From Drosophila pseudoobscura (lineage: Eukaryota > Arthropoda > Insecta > Diptera > Drosophilidae): DNA of 64,000 bases. Location of the stretch: positions 8,990,001 through 9,054,000 of the forward strand of contig NC_046679.1 of the NCBI RefSeq assembly GCF_009870125.1, in the 5' to 3' direction. The notes below the pieces were generated by a model. That model saw only the letters and a program-made list of their open reading frames with translations. It did no database searches and was not told where the DNA came from. Shown here in pieces: positions 50,541-63,946 of this stretch (position 1 is the stretch's first letter; each line of letters starts with the position of its first letter). Made by a program: the position numbers and the translations under genes.

Positions 50541-50560
50541 GTATATTTTGGTATATTTCT
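50541..50560 (+). promoter_or_regulatory. Motif 6 element (Pdhb side of 20-bp inverted repeat)
   Basis: GTATATTTTGGTATATTTCT is the exact reverse complement of 50109-50128. The motif 6 match TTTGGTATATTT is at 50547-50558, about 190 bp upstream of the Pdhb ATG. A second GGTATATTTT lies at 50572. Confidence 0.6.
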
Positions 50561-50594
50561 GAGGGTCGGACGGTATATTTTAACGATAATTCCG

Positions 50595-50605
50595 CGGTCA
50601 CACTA
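50595..50605 (+). promoter_or_regulatory. Ohler motif 1 (M1BP) element of Pdhb promoter
   Basis: CGGTCACACTA matches YGGTCACACTR exactly, 142 bp before the Pdhb start codon. Motifs 1 and 6 commonly occur together in Drosophila housekeeping promoters. Confidence 0.7.
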
Positions 50606-50746
50606 ATCTTGGGGCGACAGTCGGTGCGTAAAAATATTTTTTTCTTTAGTCTCCAGCATTAGATAATAGCATTTTCCGAATTGGATTTGCAGCTGGGAAA
50701 CGAATCCGATTGCAATATAGGCAGTGTGTGTATCAATTAAGCGAAT

Positions 50747-53160
<2,414 letters not shown>

Positions 53161-53583
53161 GCACAACCACACGCACAGGATAAGACCCGAAGCTAGCTAA
53201 ATTTACTGTCCAACGAAAAAAAAACAAAAAAACAAATGGACATACGCTGTCCCTAAATTAATGCACCGAATTACAAATCGAAAAGTGAAATGGAATGGTT
53301 TGAATTTAAGCAGCACCATTGGATTTTGTTTATCTTTCAAACCTGCTAGTTGATTTATTTGGTTATAGAAATCTCTTCCGAAATTAAAAACAAAAACTAT
53401 AAAAACTGGGCGAACTTTTCGTTGGAATTTTTCCGTGTTTGAAAGTGGCGCCTGCAAGAAACAGAGGCTTCCAAGTCTTCGAACACACGCGGAGAATAAT
53501 TTCGCCATTTCGGTCACCATGACATCGATTTCGGGCACATTTACTGTAAACATATCTTTAAAAAGGGCGAAAAGTGCCCCACA
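53161..53583 (+). other. Pdhb 3' UTR and spacer
   Basis: AT- and A-rich trailer after the Pdhb stop. The clearest AATAAA on this strand is only at about 53976, and AATTAAAAAC at 53381 could serve as a weaker signal. I see no coding feature. Confidence 0.4.
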
Positions 53584-53939
53584 ATGAGTGCTCCAGCTAA
53601 GAACGTTCGAGCAGCCACACCAATTGCAGACGGACGCGGAAGACTACCGTGCTGGACATCCTGCAAGCTGGCGGGACAAAAAGATCTTCGTAAAGTCCGA
53701 ATGCTTGTAGACAGTCGAAAGTCACGACAGCCTCGGTAGAGTTTCACAATCTCTCGCTCCAGCAGGTGGCTGCGTTTTAAGGTAAGGTGCAGATTGAAGT
53801 GCCTGCAAACCACTTGGATGAGTCTCCGCCTCTGTTGGGGTCCAGCACCTCCTGCTTCCCCACCAAAGTGGAGAATCTGGGAATTAACTACTACGCTCGC
53901 TTTTTAATTATCAATACAATTGCGTCGTATTTTGTCTAG
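53584..53939 (+). pseudogene. Possible degenerate coding remnant of unknown identity
   Basis: An ATG in fair context opens 51 codons (MSAPAKNVRAATPIADGRG...) ending at TAG. Coding-like text then continues in other frames: EDYRAGHPASWRDKKIFVKS from about 53640, TVESHDSLGRVSQSLAPAGG after an in-frame TAG, and VQIEVPANHLDESPP... VENLGINYYARF to the TAG at 53937. Switching frames with no splice sites suggests frameshift decay. I do not recognise the family. It could also be chance, or a minus-strand 90-codon frame (53541-53813). Confidence 0.25.
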
Positions 53940-54081
53940 TTTTTGTTTTTTATGTCGGCAAAGAGAAATGGTGTAAAATAAACTATATCCATTTTATTTA
54001 TATTTCAAAATTATAGTTTCCTGTCAAAATAGTAATTTTTACCGATTAATTGTTTTGTCCAAGTTGTCCAATAATCGTACT

Positions 54082-54089
54082 TATCGATA
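54082..54089. promoter_or_regulatory. DRE (DREF site), Atg14 promoter
   Basis: Perfect palindromic TATCGATA, 115 bp upstream of the Atg14 start codon. Confidence 0.8.
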
Positions 54090-54102
54090 GTGTGGCAATA
54101 CT

Positions 54103-54110
54103 TATCGATA
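54103..54110. promoter_or_regulatory. DRE (DREF site), Atg14 promoter
   Basis: Second TATCGATA, centre to centre 21 bp (about two helical turns) from the first. DRE is the classic housekeeping/proliferation promoter element in Drosophila. Confidence 0.8.
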
Positions 54111-54189
54111 TCGCACAGAGAGAAAGAGAAAAAAAAGGAAAACCTGCAATAACAATAACAATAGCAATTAAATGAAACTCGAAAACACA

Positions 54190-54204
54190 ATGCTCTGGCT
54201 GTAA
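54190..54204 (+). other. Minimal uORF overlapping the Atg14 start
   Basis: ATG CTC TGG CTG TAA (Met-Leu-Trp-Leu-stop). The last A of TAA is the first base of the Atg14 ATG (TAATG). The uORF start has A at -3 (CACAATG), better than the main start (TGTAATG, G at -3). Confidence 0.6.
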
Positions 54205-55816
54205 TGGCAAGTAGCTCCAGCTCCGATGAAAGCTCCAAAGCCCCAGAGAATTTTCAAATATCCAGTGCCTCGACAAACGACGACGATGACATCTGTGATG
54301 GCACAGGATACACAAAGAAGAAGCCAAATGGAGGCAGCAGCGTAAAGGAAACCTCAGCAGCTGCTGCTTCTGCTGCAGTTGGTCTGCGATGTCCTTTGTG
54401 TCTCGGCTGCAGTGCGACACGCTTCCACTGTCGCAATTGCGTCAGAAATGGAAACATTACTCATAGCGCCACCGAAAGAGCCGAGAGGTCTGCTACAACA
54501 CTGTGCACAGTCATTGAATCATTCTGTAAAGTACATGGGTTTATCTTTTTTTGCAGCCTGTCGGAAAAACAGCAACGGTATATCAATCTGCAGGCGGGTC
54601 TGAAGACATTTAGCAATCGCTATGAACGCCTCATACAGCAACACAAGTCGAACGAGAATCGCGTGATGGCCATCAAAGCCAAGCGCAAACAGCTGGATCT
54701 GCTGCAGCAGCTGATCGGCAGCACCACACAGCGGCTGCTGGTGCTGGGCGAGCGGCGCGATGAGCTGCGTCTGGCGAATGCCGAGAAGCGCAAGAACCTG
54801 CCCAAGTATCCCATCAAAGTGAAGATGCTGGAGGACTATGTGCTCGATCGCATCGAGAAGATTGAGAAACTGCGCGACACGCACCTCGGTCTGATGGACA
54901 ACATCAAGCAGACGGCCCGTCGGGGCATCCAACAGCTGGTCACCTATATCTTTCCCATCACAGAGGTGGTGCTGAAGGACGAGCAGCAGCGCAAGATGAG
55001 CAACGAGCGCAGCGAGGAGGCCGAGACCATTGCGGCTCTAGCGGATGCCAAGAACACTTCGTATATACGTGGCAAGTGGGTGTTCCATGGCAGCGGCATC
55101 AGCGAGGTGCAATACCGCATTGTGGGGCCCTCGCTGCCGGCCAATGGAGATTACACCGCTTACCTGGACTGGCTGTCGGACAACAAGGACGATGTGCCAA
55201 AGGCCACGGCCAATGAGATTACACCCAGTCGTTACGAGGCCTATCGCATTGTGGGCGCCCTCACGTACACGGCCCAACTGACTCAGCTGCTGAGCTTCTA
55301 TCTGAATGTGCGACTGCCGCACAAGATTGCCTACGGCGACTTCTGCCGCAAACTGCTCAACGAGGAGCAGTTCCTGCGCAAGGTATCCCGCGTCAACTCG
55401 AACATCATGTATCTGGCCTACACGCAGCAGGTGAAGCTGCGGGCCCTGAACGAACAGCACACGCTCGAGAACATTTTGGCCATACTCGATCTGGAGCGCA
55501 GCGACCTGGGCCGCTTTGGCCATTTGGATGTGACAAATGCGCCGCTCATGAAATCTGTCGACTCTCTACTAATTGGCATTGAAACGGCCACAGAATCCGA
55601 ATCGGAAGGTGTGTAGAGAGCAGAGCTCTAAGGGATATAAATACATGTTTCTTCCTTGCAGATGAGAACTCTTTGCGTTTGGACTGGGAGTCGGTGCCCA
55701 GCCTGACGCCACAGCCAGAGCTGGCGGATCCCAATCTGATGCCGGCAGTGGCCCAACAGTCCACCATTGCCATGGTGCGGATGGCCGCCACCTCTATGCT
55801 GCGCTGGATCAAGTGA
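54204..55816 (+). CDS. Atg14: Autophagy-related protein 14 (PI3K complex I subunit, Barkor/Atg14L)
   Basis: Exons are 54204-54487, 54557-55608 and 55662-55816, giving 496 aa. Atg14 directs the class III PI3-kinase (Vps34, Vps15, Atg6/Beclin) to autophagosome formation sites. The N-terminus is Ser/Asp-rich and then carries paired cysteines CPLC (63-66) and CRNC (76-79), the family's zinc-like N-terminal motif. A long coiled coil follows (about 95-210: LQAGLKTFSNRYERLIQQHK, KRKQLDLLQQLIG, ELRLANAEKRKN). The conserved core has IFPITEVV, YIRGKWVFHG, SLPANGDYTAYLDWL, YTAQLTQLLSFYLNVRLPHK and NSNIMYLAYTQQVKL. The C-terminus ends in an amphipathic segment (MVRMAATSMLRWIK) like the membrane-binding BATS end. 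Intron 1 is 69 bp, a multiple of three and free of stops, with an unusual GTCTGC donor. Confidence 0.95.
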
Positions 55817-56434
55817 GAACCGGCTGCCGCTGCTGTCTGCTGCTGCCTTCCCCCCGGCGACAGCAAGGCGAAGCACTTGTGTTATCTTTACAAATTAGGC
55901 TAAGTTATCGAGCAAGAGGAGTGTTATCAGAAAGAGTGTATGTGTTGGGGGTCTTTTAGCATTATCTTTTTGGTTTACAGAACTAATATCGATATGTATA
56001 TCTGTATATATCCTATATGCTGTGTGTAATAGTGAGGAAGGCGTTTGAGTTTTTACATAACTTATTTTTGTCTCCTTTATTTAATAAAAATGGTTCGCTA
56101 TAAATAACTAGATCCGAATTTAGCTTATTTAATTCTTGCAAAGTACAAATTACACACACGACTCGACTAATCCTTCCTTAAACGACTAAATGTTGGATGT
56201 ATATATGTATAATTAGAAATATGTATTTATAATTGTATGAAAAGGAAAGGCGAAACGAAACGAACACGCACACATTCTTCGGTACAAAAAATGCTTGAGC
56301 ATTCGACGAGGACTCTACTGTGGACTACTGTCCTGTTTAATTTGAATGAAACCTGCACAGCACACAGTTTAAAAGATGATGGAGGCATCTTCCCCGACGA
56401 ATCCCAGAGATATCCGATGGTAGAGGGACTTATG
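55817..56434. other. Convergent 3' UTRs of Atg14 and yem
   Basis: This 618-bp spacer lies between the Atg14 stop and the end of the possible yem extension. It contains AATAAA for Atg14 at 56083-56088 and, on the minus strand, AATAAA for yem at 56076-56081. Nothing else is evident. Confidence 0.7.
56076..56088. terminator. Back-to-back poly(A) signals of convergent genes
   Basis: TTTATTTAATAAA gives AATAAA on both strands within 13 bp: plus strand 56083-56088 for Atg14, minus strand 56076-56081 for yem. Confidence 0.6.
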
Positions 56435-56776
56435 CTAAACAAACTTCGTTGGCAGTTGTTGTAAGATGGATGTGGTGTTGTTGCTGGCTGCTGCCTCGCT
56501 GGCAGCTGAAGGCGGGGAGGGCTTTACAAATACTTGTGGCAGTGTATGGGTTAGTGGGACGGAACCGGAACCCCCATGATGTGAACTACTGGCCACGGAG
56601 ACCGGCACGGGCACGGGCACCGCCACAGTGCCGCCGCTGCCGTTCAGTAGACCCAACTGATGATCATAGCTGGCCAAGGAGCTCATCGAGGAGAGGACGA
56701 GGGCTGCTGCCATCGCCTCGTGATTGTAGAATGCCGACACTGGTGCCTTCGATGGCTGTGCGGCATTAAGCAAGGG
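56435..56776 (-). other. yem: Candidate stop-codon readthrough extension of yem
   Basis: After the yem TGA (56777-56779) the same frame stays open for 113 codons to a TAG at 56435-56437. The extension (PLLNAAQPSKAPVSAFYNHE...) is Ala/Ser/Val-rich, resembling the preceding tail. The stop context is TGA C, the leakiest in Drosophila. A GCCGCACAG acceptor-like site lies shortly after the stop, but the nearby GT dinucleotides are poor donors and in the wrong phase, so splicing is less likely. Confidence 0.5.
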
Positions 56777-59700
56777 TCATTGATGCGATGATGTTCCAGC
56801 TCCACCGTTTCCGGCTCCGGCTCCACCCTTCATGGCGCCACCGCCACCGCTTGGTGAGACGGAAAACTGGTTTTGCCAACTATTTTGAAGTGTCATATGC
56901 TTCTCAAGGTTTTTCAGGTCGGACAACGTCTTCATTACTTGGGCGTTGCTGCTGAGATCGTAGACATGCTGCTGTTGACCCACAGTCATCCCTCCACTGG
57001 GTCCCATTGCCACACCCACTTTGGCAGTGTGATGATGATTATTGTTGTTGTTGTTGTTGTTCTTGTGGTTGTAGATATACATGTTGTCCGTTTTGAAACC
57101 CAGCACTGATGACGCTCCATTGGCCTTCCCCGCTGTGGCTGTGGCTGTCTTTCCCTTGCTTTGAGTCTTTGTCTTTGTTTTGGAGGTTTGCGGCTTCGCT
57201 GTCGCTGTCGCTGTCGCTGTCACCGTTGCCATCGCCATTGCTCCGGCTGGATAGACACCCACAATCTCAACGCCATCCGATTCGCTGCTGCTCTCCAAAT
57301 TGACCAAAGAGCTTTGCAGCTGAGTGGCGTAGGAGATGCAGCTACCGCTGTTGGGGCTGGTGCTGCTGTTGATGCTGCTTCTGCTGTTGGTGCTGGTGAT
57401 GACGGGCGTCGGCGTCGGCTTGGGCGTGATCGTGATGGTGGTGGAGGAATGAGCAGCCAGCTGCTTTGATGTCTGCAGGATGTCGCTGGGACACCGGTAG
57501 TCATCCAAGTTGATGACATGCGGCGATGGTCGTGCTCCACTGATCATCTTGGAATGTGCTGTAGTGCTGCTGCTACAGATGCTGCCTGTGTGTTGGCTGT
57601 TGATTGTCGTGATGCTAGGATTGCTGACGGCGGCAGCTGCCAGCGTTGCCGCTGTTATGAGATTGTACATGCTCTGGTGTTGGTCCGATGTCCTAGTGGA
57701 TGCTGCAAGATCGCCGAGCATGCCCGCCAAGGCAGCCGCCTGAGCCGATGTACTGGGCATACACAAAAGGTTCTCCAGATTGCCAGCAGCAGCACTCACA
57801 GGTACTGCTGCAGCCGGCGTGACCTGGATTTGAGGTGGGGGCTGCTGCTGCTGGAGTGGCTGCTGCTGCTGGAGCGGCTGGTGCTGCTGATGCTTTGGCA
57901 GCTTTGTTTTCGGTGGCTTGGTGGTTTTGCCGGTTGGCTGCTCTTTGAGCTTGCGCTTCAGGCTATTGGATGAGGCACTTGTAGCTGAGTCCGTGTCCGA
58001 GTTGCCACGCGAGCGACTTGGTCCTGCTCCTCCTGGCGGCAACTCGTCTACTACTTGTCTTATATAATTATTGGCCTGCGGCAGTGGCAGTGGCTCTGGT
58101 GTGGCAGCCGCAGCAGCGGCCGTTGGTTTCGCTGCAGTCTTCGGCTTCTCTGTGGACCTTCTGATGGAGTTCTTTTGGCGGTTGATTTCACGCTGCAGCT
58201 CATCGCAGCGCATCCAGCCCATGGGCCACAGTTCTACGACCTTCTCCTTCATATAACCATTGATGAAATCCTCTAGTGAGTCCTTGCGCTTGCCGAGCAC
58301 AGCGTAGGAGGTCCAGCGTGCATGATAGACGGCGAACAAAAGGTTTCGCAGCTCGCTGGTCCACTGGAACTTTTTGCGCGGCATCTTCGGCGGCACCTCC
58401 GAATTGACATCCGCCGCTCTGCAAATGTGTTAGAAATTAGGGAAAACCTAAGGGGTAAATGATTCCAATTATCTTACGCCTGCTCTGCAAAATGATGCAG
58501 CTCCACTTCGTAGCTGGCTATTGCCTTGGGCATGGATTCGGACACCGCACGCCGCAGACTTTCCAATGCAATGGTTGTCCTCGTCTTCTCCTCCTTGGAC
58601 CGCAGTGCTTTGCCCTTGCGCAGTATATAGTATTTGGGCAGCTGCAGCTGGTACTCGATGTGCGAGAAGACCATATTCCGCTCGTTTCGATCCGTGCAGA
58701 GCAGTGCCTCGTAGACCCTACAGAAAAGAAAAGATTTATCGCTTAGCAGTGCTTGTCAGATGTCTCTAGAAAACTCACTTTAGAAGCAGGGAGCTGAGAT
58801 TGTTGTCCAGCGTGAACTTTTTGCCGCACATGTCGCGGCTTTTGACCGTCTCCTTGAAACAGTTGACGGTGTTCAGTATATCCGCGTCCAGGGATGTCGG
58901 CAGCTGCGTGTCAGCCGTTCGCAGATCTTTAAGGGGGGGAAAAAATAGAAAAAAATAGAAATAGCAATATTATCTCTAAAAATATCCCTGCGGGAGAGAC
59001 ATACTTTCACCAGCTTGTGCTTGGCCTTGGCCCTGGCCCTGGCCCTTTGGCGTTTTATCCATCGTGGCCTGATCTGGGACGGAGTCGGTGTCACAGCTGG
59101 TCTCCAGATCATCCGTGGAATGGCACTTCAGTTCGCCATTGACAACAGTTCCTTTGACCGCAGCTGTGCCGCTCTGTGACTTGAGGAAGCTATCCCTTTT
59201 GGCCTTGAGCATGTCCTTGACGGTCGTGGTCTTGACCACCTTCTTGAGGGCCTGGGCCTGCGCCTGACGCACCTCCGAATCGGAATTGTCCACGGCACTG
59301 GGTCGCGGCGAGTTCGACGAAGAGGAGGTCACGGTCAGCGTTTTGGTGGGCTTTGTGGTGCTGGTGGTGCTGGAGCCAGAACCACTGGACTTTGACTTTG
59401 ACTTGGATTTGGTTGCCACAGAACCCGACCCGCCACCGCCAGAGGTGATCTTCGCTCTCTTTGCCTGATGATTGGATTTGTACTTGTCATTGGAGTTGGA
59501 CTTTGCTGTGTTCGCAGAGTCGCCATCGTCCAGGCTCTCGCTATCAGAGTCCTCCTCATCATCATCATCATCATCATCATCGTCAGATTCCTCCGACTCG
59601 CTGTCTGATGACCCATCACCATCCGATCCGTTGTTGTTGTCTTCGTTATCCTCGCCAGACGAGGACGAGGAGGAGGAAGAGGATGAACTTTCGGAACTCG

Positions 59701-60438
59701 AGGAGACGATGCGCTTGCGCGATCTCTCTGGCATTTTGATGATCGCATCCGTTCGAGTGGTGTAGGATTTCTTGGTCAAGGGTTTGAACTCTAAGGCGCC
59801 GGAGTTGATGTAGAAGCCCCCCTCAAGGGTCTCCACCTCCTCGGGTATGATTTCATCGTACTGCAAAAGGGAAATGGGAAACCTTTTAGCCCAGAATTGC
59901 GATTCCGTTTTGGTTAAATGTGTAGTACCGCTTCTGAATTGTCAATGAAGGAGTCGGTGTCATCGTAGCCCACGCCAATGTCCCGATGATCTTCCCTTCT
60001 GCTGCGTCCACGTCCTCTGGCATAGGCGGTGCCATACTTGGCCTCCAGCTCTTTGGCAATGCGTTGAACATCGTCATCGTTGTCGGCAAACGGATCGCTG
60101 CTGCTGAAACCGTTGCCAGTCTTTAGCTTAAGCTTCTTGGCCTTTTTCTGCAACACAAAACCAAGCGTTAACATCGAGAGAGCTACTGGATACCCTAAAG
60201 GGGGGATAAATACCTTCTCCAAATACAATAGCTTCGAATAATTAAACTCTGGATAGTTGACGGTGTCCGTCTCGAAGAGTTTGAGATTGATGCGAATGCT
60301 TTTCGTTGTCTTTGCTGGCTTGTTTTGGACGGCCGGCACCTCCGGCTCCAATATGTTGCTGCCGAATCTCGAGAACACGGATTCGCTCTGGATGATTGAA
60401 GTAAGGGAGACACGCTTATGTTCGCCCCCCCTCGACAT
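56777..60438 (-). CDS. yem: Yemanuclein (ubinuclein/HPC2 family, HIRA histone H3.3 chaperone complex)
   Basis: Minus-strand exons 59929-60438 (two: 60214-60438 and 59929-60147), 59005-59860, 58779-58926, 58478-58717 and 56777-58418 give 1109 aa with consistent phases. Yem partners HIRA in H3.3 deposition, including on the male pronucleus. The HPC2/ubinuclein-related domain crosses the exon 2/3 junction: GYDDTDSFIDNSEA (to residue 148), then YDEIIPEEVE and GGFYINSGALEFK. A Ser- and Asp/Glu-rich acidic tract follows (about 200-263), then Lys/Ser-rich linkers. The ubinuclein middle domain starts near residue 579 (KFQWTSELRNLLFAVY ... ELWPMGWMRCDEL). The rest is low-complexity Gln/Ser/Thr/Ala. 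I chose the start MSRGGEHK; the open frame upstream has no plausible homology. Convergent with Atg14. Confidence 0.93.
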
Positions 60439-61260
60439 TTCCGAGCAAGCGGCAAGCGCACACGCACACGCACGAGAGAAGAGAACCTTCTTTGCTTCCT
60501 GCCTTCCCGCCCTTTTGGATGATAGAAGCGCGAGGCCGCCGCCAGCAGCAGCGCCGCGTGTTTCTTCTTCTCCTCTGTGTGTCACACGAAAACAACGTCA
60601 ACGACCACTCACACTCGCACTCCTCTCCCACCTCTCCTGCGACGGTGGACGGTGGACGGGGGGACGGGGGACGAGGAGGGATGTGTCTCTTTCCGTTTCT
60701 GCACGTACACCACCAACAACAAATAGCCGCAGCCTGTTTTCACTTTTACTCTCCTTTTATATTATTTGCAACCGATCCGCAGGAATTCAACACACAAAAA
60801 CAATCTTTAGAAAAACATAAACAAATGCGAACGCGACGGGCCCTCGGTTTTGATTCCCGAAAGTTAATCAACAGCGATTTTCGCTCTTTCTTTGCGCTCT
60901 GCTCTTTCTTTATCTGGCCGCCCCCCGCGCGCTTGCAGATGCAGGCCACGGATTATTTGTCACTTTTCTGCAGTTTGGGAAAGAAAAAAATTTCGGTTTA
61001 ATTTACTCGATTGCCGGCACAAAAACAACACAAGTCGCATATTCGGTGCATCCGGGACCACAAACACTGGCTAATCGCACTTAAGTAGGACACATTAAAC
61101 AGCATGAAATACGCGCTTTTGCAGTTTTGCGAGCGGGCTTGTAATTTGTTTCTTATTAAAAAATCCCGTGGCCCGTCCTCAACGCTATACATCTCCGACC
61201 CCGCGTTTAACTTTTAGACCAGCACTGTGCAGCCCTGGTCGCGGAGATTTCGCAATATAC
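60439..61260 (-). promoter_or_regulatory. yem: yem 5' leader and promoter region
   Basis: The region upstream of the yem start codon begins with C/T- and CACG-rich DNA (60455-60680) and turns A/T-richer. No DRE or motif 1 match was seen. Open frames of up to 187 codons on both strands are composition-driven and show no family match. Confidence 0.45.
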
Positions 61261-63946
61261 CTGTCTCGCTTGCTTCAACTAAGATTGTGATAAGAGAACG
61301 GTTTGCACTTGACGGTATCAATCTTTACAAATCAAATACTTTTATTTTGTACATTTAAGCCAGATATGCTTAATTCTAGAGCCCGTGAGCGATAGTTTGG
61401 ATTCACTTACCTGAAATTCACATAATATTTTTGAAAATATTACAACCAGCTGATGGTGTTATTGTGGCCCTCGTTAGGGATGCACAATTCTGGTTTGTTT
61501 TGAACAAATCGCATTGGTGCGCAGCCCTGCCAGCGCCAGCTGTTGGGGGCTCTGAGTGTTTTGGATTTTTGGGGTCTCTCTCAGTATTATTGTGGGGCTG
61601 CCTGCCTCTCACGTAACTACGCCAAGTGTTTGCTTATAATTAGTGCAAGTGGATTGGAGCAAATACGTGAGTTTTTGTTCATACACATGCCTGTGGGTGC
61701 TCTACTCCAATAAATAGTTGCATGCAAAGTAATTCGGTCGAAACTGCAAGCTGTTATTAATGAAAATTGGTGGTTGGCTCTGCTGCCACTATCAAATGAA
61801 AGCGATAAGAATTGTGCAATTAATGAAAGTGTGCCACTGCAGTGTCGTGTGCCGTGCAGTGGTCCCAAGCCACTCGTTTTTACAAATACACATTTTTTAT
61901 GCTGCCTTTATGCTTGCAGTCCCCCCCTCTCGAGTGCAAGTGACCGCCACCGCCGTTCAAAGAGCAACGTACGGTACTTTAAAACTCTCCACCAACAAAG
62001 GAAAGGAGCCACCCGCCCCCCACTGGTGGGTCATCGATGTGTGACTTTCGCCCGAAGGCCCTGAACGACACAGGAATCAAATGAAACAAAGCAGTCTCCA
62101 GTCCCCCGCCCACACGTATACAGGGCAGGCGCGCCAGTAAAGAAGAGCTTCTTTGTTGTCTTGTTTTTATGTTGGTTGGTTGTTCCATTTCATTTGCAAC
62201 GGAAGAGAAGCCATCACGCATAGCCGCCAGAGGTGAGTAATGCGTTCCATTAGCAATTACCTGGGCCAGAGAAAACAGAGCAAATAGTACTCTGCAGAAC
62301 ATCATCAGCGATAAGAATCTATTTCTGAGTACAGAATTCCTTTATCAGACTCCGCCGTAAGACCCATAAGTACTCGCGGTACACGGTACGGAATCCCAAT
62401 GCAAACAAGTGTCGACCAACGTGTCTCTCCATTTAATTGGATTCCGGAATTTCAAAGCCCCCAAAAAGGTACTATACGCGGTAAATGACCTTGAATACAT
62501 GTGTCGCCTTGTGAAATCCAAATGTGTCCAACGAATTTTCCATGAAAAGCGAAATTTTTGTTTGAAAACGCGTCCATTTCAGGCGCTCAACTGGTTTTCC
62601 ATTTGGGCAGTGGCCGGCGCAAAAAAAAAACCAACAAATAATGAATATCAACAAGTTGCGCGTACGAATTTAATTCACTTTTAATGCGTCATTATACAAT
62701 TTTGCGACACGACAAATGATCATTCCCGATCTCGGTCTTCGGCTCTGTCTTCGGTTCGTCGTCGTCTCAAAGTTCACGATCATTATCAAAGAACAGCGAC
62801 ATCTCGCATCATTGACATGCAAAAGTGATAAAAGAGATGCGAAAAGCAACAAGAAGAACGAATGAATGGCCCAGCCATAGGGCCGAAGTGCTAGATACCC
62901 TGCAGTTTAGTCAGAGCAACCTTTGTATCCTATCTGATGGAAATTCCTGTTCCCAGTGTCACTAGAGACCAAATCTGATCTATGCATCTCTATCTGTGGG
63001 ACTAAATAGCAGAAGGACATGTACTCAACCCAATTGAATATTTCTAAATTATTTATTTCTTTGATCTAAACAAAAAACGGCAAGCCCAAAAACTCTTATC
63101 AGCGAAACTCGAGTCGTGCATCATGCACACGACATGTATGTTCTTTTTTCAATTCTTCGAACTTCTCTTCTGCAGCTTTCACTTGGGCATTTTCGCCAAA
63201 TCCTAAGACTCTCTGAAAGGGCATAAAAAAACAAACGGAAACTAAATAAAGCTCACGCTTTTAAAAATCAGGTTATTAATTCCGGAAAAACATATTTAAT
63301 GTGAAAGCAATTAAAACGATGCTGCTGCTGTATACATATTTATTATTTGTTGATTTTCGCTCGGCCACTGCCCAAATGTTAAATTAAAATTCAAATGAGT
63401 GAAAGTTCTGATTTATTTGATTACAAAACCTTTGAGAACTTAGAATCCAGATGGATACTGAAATAACAAAATATAATTGAATAAAACAGACATTGCCTGG
63501 CAGACCACCTTAACATGAGATCACTTTCTGTTGTCTGTTCAAATAACTATTGTGAAATGATATACCCACGAACATAGAATACTTTAATGTGTAAGTATCA
63601 ATCATTTGTACCCTGTATATGCCGTACAAAAGACAATGAATATTGAGAACAAAAAGTACCGGTGAGTGGTTTCTAACACCCGCTATACGCTATACATGGG
63701 GACATATGTACATATGCATATACCTATGTAGTACGAGTACTGGCAGTCGTTGTCTCTCTGTGTATCGTGGTTTGGTTCCATTTTAGAAACGATGACGCAT
63801 TGACGGAAATGTACATATTTACAAATGAACTGTTTTTTTTCGCAGACCAGAGACTCATTACACAGACAAACACCCGAGAAAAGGGCCCATAGATGATAAG
63901 ATTTCAATCACTAGAACTCTTCTCATTTCCATTTTGTCGCCCACAG
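61261..63946. other. Intergenic or first-intron DNA right of yem
   Basis: I find no coding exon. A plus-strand donor-like ATAC|GTGAGT at about 61668 and an acceptor CGCCCACAG at 63938-63946 could bound a roughly 2.3-kb 5' intron of the next gene. The rest is A/T-rich with no notable tandem repeats. Confidence 0.35.

Larger units (their letters stand above)
50033..50746. promoter_or_regulatory. Divergent promoter region of Nudix B and Pdhb
   Basis: This 714-bp AT-rich spacer lies between two oppositely transcribed genes. It holds a 20-bp inverted repeat built on Ohler motif 6 (50109-50128 and 50541-50560) and one exact motif 1 (50595-50605) near the Pdhb side. There is no TATA box in a sensible place, as is typical of housekeeping promoters in Drosophila. 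Confidence 0.7.

Noticed and set aside
57000..58000. Plus-strand open frames opposite yem exon 6
   Set aside because: Shadows of CAG/CTG-rich yem coding sequence.
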